The notes beneath the pieces were generated by a model. It had not been told where the DNA came from. It saw only the letters and a program-made list of their open reading frames with translations, and did no database searches. 64,000 nt of DNA from Cinnamomum chago (lineage: Eukaryota > Streptophyta > Magnoliopsida > Laurales > Lauraceae): NCBI GenBank assembly GCA_038049695.1, contig CP142452.1, forward strand, positions 34,460,501 to 34,524,500, read 5' to 3'. This document shows positions 57,572 through 64,000 of this stretch, piece after piece (the stretch's first letter is position 1; every line of letters starts with the position of its first letter). The translations under genes were made by a program, and so were the position numbers.

Positions 57572-58516
57572 ATGGAAAAATCTGAGGTTACCTTGATCCG
57601 ATTCACGGGAAAAAATTATCCCGCCTAGTCGTTTCAGTTCCAGATTTACCTTGAGGCTAAGGAATTGTGGGGTTATATATCTGGATCTGACCCTAAACCC
57701 AAGGAAGATGAGAAGAAGATATCCGCCTGGCTTACTAAAGATGCAAAAATAAAAACATGGATACTGGGTTCCGTCGAACCACATCTGATAATGAACCTCA
57801 AATCTTATCCCACTACCAAAGACATGTGGGGATATCTAAAACAAGTGTACCATCAAGATAACTCAGCACGTCAATTTCATCTGGAATGTGCAATTGCTGA
57901 ATATGCACAAGGGACATTGTCAATCCAAGACTACTATTCAGGATTCCGAACCCTATGGTCGGAATACGATAGTATTAAGTATGCAGATGTGGCTCCTGAC
58001 ATTCTGATCGTGATTCGCGATCTTCAGGCCTCTAGTCAAAGGGATCAGTTTTTGATGAAACTGCAGAATGAATATGAAAGTGTCCGATCTGCCCTGATGA
58101 ATCGGACGCCATTACCTTCCTTGGATGTATGCTTCAATGAACTTTTACGAGAAGAACAGCGCATTGCGACCTCGGCTCATATAGCGCAACAAACGACTGA
58201 GACCTATTCAGTTGTGTTCTCAGCTAATAAAACTTCTCAGCCTCCGCCGCGCGACTTGAGCAAAACGCAATGTTACAGTTGTAAAAAATTTGGGCACATT
58301 GCAACTCAATGCAAACAGAAGGTCTGCAGTTACTGTAAAAAGTCGGGACATATCACCTCTGAATGTCGCCGCCGACCCCAACGTACATCACCACAGCCTC
58401 AGACTCCACAGTGTCAGCCTCCGCATGCGTATGTTGCTACTTCGGCTATGCCTACTCCTACATCTGCGCCCTCACCGCCTGGTCCCTCATCCTCTCTCAC
58501 TCCTGAAATGGTTTAA
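57572..58516 (+). pseudogene. Copia gag (nucleocapsid), two premature stops
   Basis: The frame starts ATG at 57572 (MEKSEVTLIRFTGKNYPA), is stopped by TAG at 57626-57628, then runs open to TAA at 58514-58516. The first stop sits where the family has Trp. The second lies between VQ-like and QM residues, directly before protease and in the same frame, where a Gln codon is expected. The capsid domain is followed by two CCHC zinc knuckles, CYSCKKFGHIATQC (residue ~234) and CSYCKKSGHITSEC (~252), which bind element RNA during packaging. Confidence 0.92.
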
Positions 58517-59389
58517 CAGATGATTGTCAATGCCCTCTCTGCTTTTGGTCTCTCAGGTATATCCCCTCCATCTTCTACTTGGTTTCTTGATTCTGGGGCG
58601 TCTAATCATATGACGTCTTCCCGTGCACCGCTCTCCAACGTGCAAAGCTACAATGGCCCTCTTCAAATCCAAACTACTAACGGGGGCCATGTTCCCATTA
58701 CTGCTGTCGGTGACATCTCTGGTCCCATTCCATTGAAAAATGTTTATCTCTGTCCAAATTTAACTTCCAACCTTTTGTCAGTCGGGCAGCTTGTTGAAAA
58801 TAATTGTAATATCTCTTTTTCTTCTTCTGGTTGTGTTGTGCAGGACCAGATGTCCGGGAAGGAGATCGCGAGGGGGCCTAAGTGTGGACGCTTGTTTCCG
58901 CTGGATTTTTCAAAAATCTTTAGGAATAAATTGGACAATGATGTGTTTTGTTTTTCCATTAGAGATAACTGCCAATTGTGGCATAAAAGACTTGGACACC
59001 CTAATTCAAAGACTTTGTCCCTGATGTTCAATTCTGGTTTAATAAATAAAACTGTTGGTTTATCTTCTTGTGTGCCTTTTGATTGTGCTGCTTGCAAATT
59101 GGGAAAAAGCAAAACCCTTCCTTTTCCTATTTCCACTTCACACAGCACTCAGAGTTTTGATTTGGTTCATAGCGATGTCTGGGGAATTGCTCCAGCTCTC
59201 TCTCATGCTCGCTATAAATACTTAGTGACTTTTATTGATGATTTCAGTCGGTTCACATGGGTTTACTTTCTGCATTCCAAATCTGATGTTTTTCATGTTT
59301 TTAAAATGTTTCTAGCTTATGTTGAAAATCAATTTTCCACCTGCATTAAAATCTTGCAATCTGACTTAGGTGGGGAATATGTCCTCTGA
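58517..59389 (+). pseudogene. Copia protease and N-terminal integrase
   Basis: It is in the same frame as gag. Protease active site LDSGASNHMTS at about 58586. Then the integrase zinc-binding region with WHKRLGHPN (about 58979) and CAACKLGK, and the catalytic core beginning HSDVWG and FIDDFSRFTWVYF. It ends at TGA at 59387-59389 because 2 bases are missing near 59377, within the GGEY-M region that carries the second catalytic Asp environment (SDLGGEY). Confidence 0.93.
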
Positions 59390-60350
59390 TTTTCAACAAT
59401 TTTTGCAAACCAAAGGTATTATTTCTCAAAGAACTTGTCCTTATTCTCCACAGCAGAATGGAGTCGCTGAAAGGAAAAATCGACATCTCCTTAATGTCAC
59501 TCGTTCCCTTCTCCTTGAATCATCAGTTCCTACCCGTTTTTGGGTTGAGGCTTTGGTTACTGCAGCTCATCTCATTAACCGCATGCCATCCTCTTCGATT
59601 GACAATCAAAGCCCATATTATCGTCTTTACAAGACATCTCCATATTACGATGATCTTCATGTCTTTGGTTCTGTTTGCTTTGTGCATTTGCCTCCGTCTG
59701 AACGGACCAAACTTACAGCTCAATCTGCTCAGTGTGGTTTTTTAGGATATGCACCCTTCCAAAAAGGGTTCCTTTGCTATGATCCACACATTCGTCGCAT
59801 CCGTACGTCTCGGAATGTCGTGTTTTTGGAAAACGAGTATTTCTTTCAAAAACACCTTGATCCTCCGGACGACTCCTCATTAGTTTCCTTACCTGGTTTT
59901 TCTGATGACACATCTATTGTTCGATTTAATCCTAATTTTGTGTATCACAGGCGGACCACAGACGCGCCTCCAGGGGATTCCCCTCCAGATCTTCCTCCCG
60001 CATCTGGTCCACCTCAGGCATTTGGTCCATCTGGACTTCCTACATTGCGTCGCTCCACTCGCATTTCGGTACCACCCGACCGCTATGGGTTCTCCCATAC
60101 TTCCTTAATGGCCACTTTATCCTCTTCTTCTATTCCCCAATCCTATTCACAGGCTGTGCAGGGCAAATGTTGGAACCAGGCTATGCATGATGAATTGGCT
60201 GCTTTAGAGAAAAATCATACATGGGATGTTGTCCCCTCTCCTATGGGTGTCAAGCCTATCGGCTGCAAGTGGATATTTTCTCTCAAGTTAAAATCAGATG
60301 GCACTCTAGATCGATATAAGGCGCACCTTGTTGCTCTCGGAAATCGGTAG
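59370..60350 (+). pseudogene. Copia integrase C-terminus and start of RT
   Basis: After the frameshift: SSDFQQFLQTKGI, then SPQQNGVAERKNRHLL with the catalytic Glu of integrase, FWVEALVTAAHLINRMPS, and the GKx-type linker. A Pro-rich spacer follows, and RT begins WNQAMHDELAALEKNHTW, GCKWIFSLKLKSDGTLDRYK. It stops at TAG (60348-60350) after LVALGNR, where Gln is usual. Confidence 0.93.
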
Positions 60351-61664
60351 GAATATGGCATTGATTATGATGAAACTTTTGCTCATGTCGCCAAGATGAC
60401 CACCGTACGTATTATCCTTGCTATTGCTGCATCTCAATCCTGGCCTCTCTATCAAATGGATGTCAAAAATGCATTTCTTCATGGTGATCTCAAAGAAGAT
60501 GTTTACATGCGTCCGCCACCGGGGTCCTCTTCTGGGAAGGGTATGGTTGCTAAGCTCTGTCGCTCTCTCTATGGTCTGAAGCAAGCCCCCCGCGCATGGT
60601 TTGAGAAATTTCAGGATGCTCTTCTCCGCTTGGATTTTCATCCCAGCCAGTATGATCCTTCTATGTTCTTACATCATGCTCAGTTCGGGATTACTGTGCT
60701 ACTGGTCTACGTTGATGACATTGTCATTACTGGACCCAATGCACATATGATTCAGGAACTCCAAGCTTTTCTTAATAAGACATTTCACATGAAGGATCTC
60801 AGCCCCTTAAACTATTTCCTTGGTCTTGAAGTTCATCAATCGACTAAAGGTATGGTTCTCAATCAGCATAAATACACGGTTGACCTTATTACCTTGGCTG
60901 GTCTTACTGCTTCAGCCCCTGTCGACACGCCGGTCGAACTGAATGTCAAACTCAGTAAAGAGGAGGGTGACCTTCTTCCCGATCCTACCACATATCGCCA
61001 GTTAGTTGGTAGCTTGATCTACCTCACGATCACTCGTCCTGATATCTCCTATGCGGTCAACCTAATGAGTCAATTCATGACTGCTCCTCGTCATCTTCAT
61101 ATGGCTGCTGTTAGTCGCATCATTCGGTACCTTATTCGCACACCGACTCGCGGGTTGCATTTTCCATCCAACAATCCTCTATCTCTCAAAGCTTATTCAG
61201 ATGTTGATTGGGCTGGTTGCCCAGATACTCGCAGATCAACGACAGGATGGTGCATGTTTTTGGGTGATAACCTCATTTCCTGGAAATGCAAGAAACAAGA
61301 CAAAGTTTCCAAATCCTCTACCGAGGTTGAGTACCGCGCCATGTCTGCTGCATGCTCCGAAATTCTTTGGCTCCGAGGTCTACTCTCTGACATTGGGTTT
61401 CCAGCAGAAGGCGCTACCCCCCTCTATGCTGATAATACCAGTGCAATTCGGATTACTGAAAATCCAATTTTTCATGAACGCACTAAACACATCGAGGTTG
61501 ATTGTCATTTCATCAGAGATGAGCTTAAGCGTGATGTCATCAGCCTTCCGCATGTCTCCACTGAGCTTCAACTTGCTGATATCCTTACTAAAGGTCTTTC
61601 GCGTCCTCGCCATCAGTTCTTGGTTGGCAAATTAATGCTTGTTGATTCTCCCGCATCAATTTGA
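60351..61664 (+). pseudogene. Copia reverse transcriptase and RNase H
   Basis: It continues in the same frame: EYGIDYDETFAH, MDVKNAFLHGDLKEDVYMRP, LYGLKQAPRAWFEKF and the catalytic LLVYVDDIVITG (YVDD at 60708-60719). RNase H has DVDWAGCPDTRRSTTG, SSTEVEYRAMSAA, LYADNTSAI and ERTKHIEVDCHFIRD, ending QLADILTKGLSRPRHQF and a stop at 61662-61664. Catalytic residues look intact. The His in FAHVAK replaces the usual Pro. Confidence 0.95.
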
Positions 61665-61671
61665 GGGGGGC
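61661..61671 (+). promoter_or_regulatory. Copia polypurine tract
   Basis: TTGAGGGGGGC directly precedes the 3' LTR and overlaps the pol stop codon region. Confidence 0.85.
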
Positions 61672-61988
61672 TGTTAAACAGGCCCAAGCCCAAGGCCCAT
61701 GAACATATCCTGTCCAGAATATCATATCTCACGTGGATATTGATTGGGTCAACTTGTAACAGCTGTACATATTATCTTAATTAGATTTTCTCTTGTAATT
61801 AGTTAGTTTCCTAAAGTTAGAATAACAATTGATGTAATTAGTTAGTTTCCTAACTAAGAAGCCTTAATTGAGGCATGTAATACTCTATATATTGGGGCTA
61901 GATCTCCAAAGGTGAGGACACACAATAATACATTCAGTTTCCAAGAACTCACGTTCTATTCTTACATTCTGCAATTGTGAGAATGACA
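61672..61988 (+). repeat. Copia 3' LTR
   Basis: 317 bp, same ends as the 5' LTR. Four differences were seen by eye. Confidence 0.95.
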
Positions 61989-61993
61989 ATAAT

Positions 61994-62689
61994 GTGGGTC
62001 AATTACAGAGAAGGTATATAACTCCTGGTCAAAATCAATGGTTACAGTCAAAATTGGCTTTAATATAGTATAATAGGCTCAGCATGGAGTTGCCTTTTTA
62101 AGAAACCTTGTCACATATCTTCAATTTGTGCATATTCCCACAGTTTTTCTTTCCATCACTTCTTCACGAATAAACTAAAAATAAATCTATAATGTGTTTT
62201 ACACGTTCACAATACACCCAATTCAAAACAGCATGAAGAGCTGTCATGCTAACACAAGTTCATTTCCCAACCATATAGTTCACATGCCCAAAGAGAAATT
62301 ACAAGATAAGTGCCTCTGAACTTGATAGAGCAAGAACAAGTTGTTCATTACTTTCCAAGATACAATATCACCACTAGCGGCAGCATTATTACTGTCACAA
62401 CCACCCACAAAGTGACCAAGACGAACCACCATCTACTCTTCCATCCTACATCTCCTACCCATTGCCCTCACCATTCTAACCGCCAGCGGCGCCCATGTCA
62501 TCATTCACGTTATCATGTAGGCAGTGCTGCCTCCATCCCTGCAGCCATATTATTCATTTCAAGACATATTGCGCCTCAATCGCACAAAATGAATATTTAC
62601 ACATGAAGCAATTCCCTGGCTTTCGTAATGATCCAGCCTCGAATGGTTCACTCACCTTCCAACCCAGTCTGTCTCTTCTTGGGCCCAAG
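61994..62689. other. Spacer, no gene recognised
   Basis: No recognisable domain. An open frame at 62310-62606 is rich in His/Thr/Ser and has no recognisable motif. Confidence 0.35.
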
Positions 62690-64000
62690 GATGTAAATAT
62701 CGGCCGATACGCCGATAAATCGGGCGTATCGGCCGAGACAGATACGCCACAAAGTATTTATCGGCCGCCACGGGTTATCGCACCCGTGGCGGCATGTATC
62801 GGCCGATACTCATACGACGTGGGGGGGTTATAAAACCCCCCATTTTGGACTTTTTAGGGTTTTTTACCCTTCTCTTTCATCTCTTCCCCTCTATGGTTGC
62901 TGTTTTCACCTCTTTGTGGTCCATCCTGCGTAAGTTCAAAAAAAAAAAAAAAAAAAAAAAATTGATCGTCGGACAACCCTCCGGGGCTCGGCCTCTTTAT
63001 CAGTACTTTTCATATATTGAATGATCTATCATGAATGCATGCAACATATAATGTTTATGTTCATATCAAGCTAATTTTGATCACCAAAGTTTTATGCTTA
63101 GGGTTAGGTCTCACCATAGTGACCCTAACAATTAAACACTGATATTTGGCTCTAATAGTACCATCATGATGTTTACATTACATATTGTTCAAATGTATGA
63201 ATATAAGTGTCTCCCAAATCCCTCTCTTCAAGATATCTTGCCACCAAATCACCAACAATCCATTATTGAAAGAAATCTAAAGATTCAAAAGTCAAAACAA
63301 GATTCTTCATTAAGGTATATGTGATTTTTTTTTTCAACTTTTGAGATTATCATTTATCACTCTCTAACTACTATGAATCACAACATAATGGCATCATTGT
63401 GTTGTTTTATTGTAGATCCATGCTTCCTTTTGATCTTGCATGCATATCTTTTGTTTTTTTTTTATATATTGTTATTTTATTTTCGGATTTATGTTATTTA
63501 AAAAAAAAAAAACATTATCACTTATGGAAAACTCATGAAACAACTTGAAAATAGCTTCATATTGTTAGATCTATGTTTCCCACAGATCAAATCAACACAT
63601 TTTGAATGTTTATTGATTTTTCTCTATTTTTTATTTTCGGATTTATTTATTTTTTGAAAAAAAAAATGTGAATACTCATGGACAACCCATGAAACCACTT
63701 GAAAATTGTTTGTAAATGATAGATCTATGTTTCCCATAGATCAATCCATCACATTTTGAATGTTTATTGATTGTTCAATGTTCAGTAATGACCTAACTCT
63801 TAAGTCTTCTTAATTCTTATGCCTTTATTTCATGTTCTAATATTTTTTAATGAGCTTTCCATTACTTTTTAAGTTAACATGACTAAGAAACATGAATACA
63901 TGTGAAAAAACTAATCATTACTATTATTTTCTATTTATACAGCGATACAGGACCTCATATATTGAGGGCACCGATACGCCCCCTTTTCTTACTTACTTTT
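62690..64000. repeat. Repeat with TATCGGCCGATA palindromes, running off the window edge
   Basis: From 62692 the sequence reads ATGTAAATATCGGCCGATAC and repeats TATCGGCCGA/GATACGCC/GGGCGTATCGG several times to about 62812. It is followed by an A-run (62938-62960) and two ~125-bp units related to the repeat at 35.3-39.0 kb (63525-63780). GCGATACAGG and CCGATACGCCCCC reappear at 63942-63982, as if the right end mirrors the left. The GGATGTAAA start and GC-rich subterminals resemble the hAT-type elements here. Confidence 0.55.

Larger units (their letters stand above)
56630..61988 (+). mobile_element. Near-complete Copia LTR retrotransposon, 5359 bp
   Basis: The 317-bp LTRs (56630-56946, 61672-61988) begin TGTTAAACAGG and end ATGACA. 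The target duplication ATAAT is perfect (56625-56629, 61989-61993). Primer binding site, gag, protease, integrase, reverse transcriptase, RNase H and polypurine tract are all present in Copia order. By eye the LTRs differ at four positions (about 1.3%), pointing to a fairly recent insertion. The polyprotein is interrupted by three stops and one 2-bp frameshift, so it is non-autonomous as read. Confidence 0.96.

Noticed and set aside
62310..62606. 98-codon His/Thr-rich frame
   Set aside because: No recognised motif, no splice context and ordinary chance length for this composition.

Overview
This is a plant nuclear window, almost certainly from an angiosperm with a large, repeat-rich genome. 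The evidence is Copia, Gypsy, LINE (L1 and RTE), TRIM, hAT-like, Mutator-like and Harbinger-type elements, a FAR1-like gene relic, and one intron-rich host gene with canonical GT-AG splice sites. I cannot name the species from sequence alone.

The only convincing host gene is on the minus strand: the 3' two-thirds of tyrosyl-DNA phosphodiesterase 1 (TDP1). I could read eight exons between 45423 and 17753. Every junction is GT-AG and keeps the reading frame, and the second catalytic histidine/lysine signature and its following asparagine are present. Three introns are large (about 5.2, 6.9 and 12.9 kb) and full of transposons. The 5' exons with the first catalytic motif lie beyond the window or were not recognised. 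The last exon appears to lack 5 bases, which replaces the usual C-terminal tail.

Layout. 1-17.7 kb is intergenic, with two hAT-type elements carrying perfect 8-bp target duplications (2346-3790, 5812-6534), a Mutator-like element with a GC-rich interior (9379-10079), a long-TIR element (10742-11673) and a duplicated block (13.3/15.4 kb). 17.7-45.4 kb is the TDP1 locus. Its introns hold a tandem three-LTR TRIM (20302-21190), a FAR1/MULE-like pseudogene (22.7-32.05 kb) split by a ~3 kb solo LTR (24415-30810), a second TRIM with identical LTRs (33641-34162) inside an RTE LINE relic, another solo LTR (35683-38479) and a decayed minus-strand Copia. The solo LTR in the pseudogene itself contains a Harbinger-type MITE and a gag-protease-only Gypsy-like element. 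46.9-56.1 kb is a four-layer nest: Copia relic, long LTR, RTE LINE, solo LTR. 56630-61988 is a nearly complete Copia element with 317-bp LTRs, TSD ATAAT, PBS, polypurine tract and all pol domains, disabled by three stops and one frameshift. The window ends in a repeat rich in TATCGGCCGATA-type palindromes.

The observations most worth following are: the shared terminal motif linking the TRIMs to the ~3 kb solo LTRs; short palindrome arrays (CTCGAG in one solo LTR, GTCGAC in another) at nearly the same relative position; the gag-protease-only element with an inverted piece of its own LTR; and the TDP1 gene with transposon-inflated introns and an altered C-terminus.
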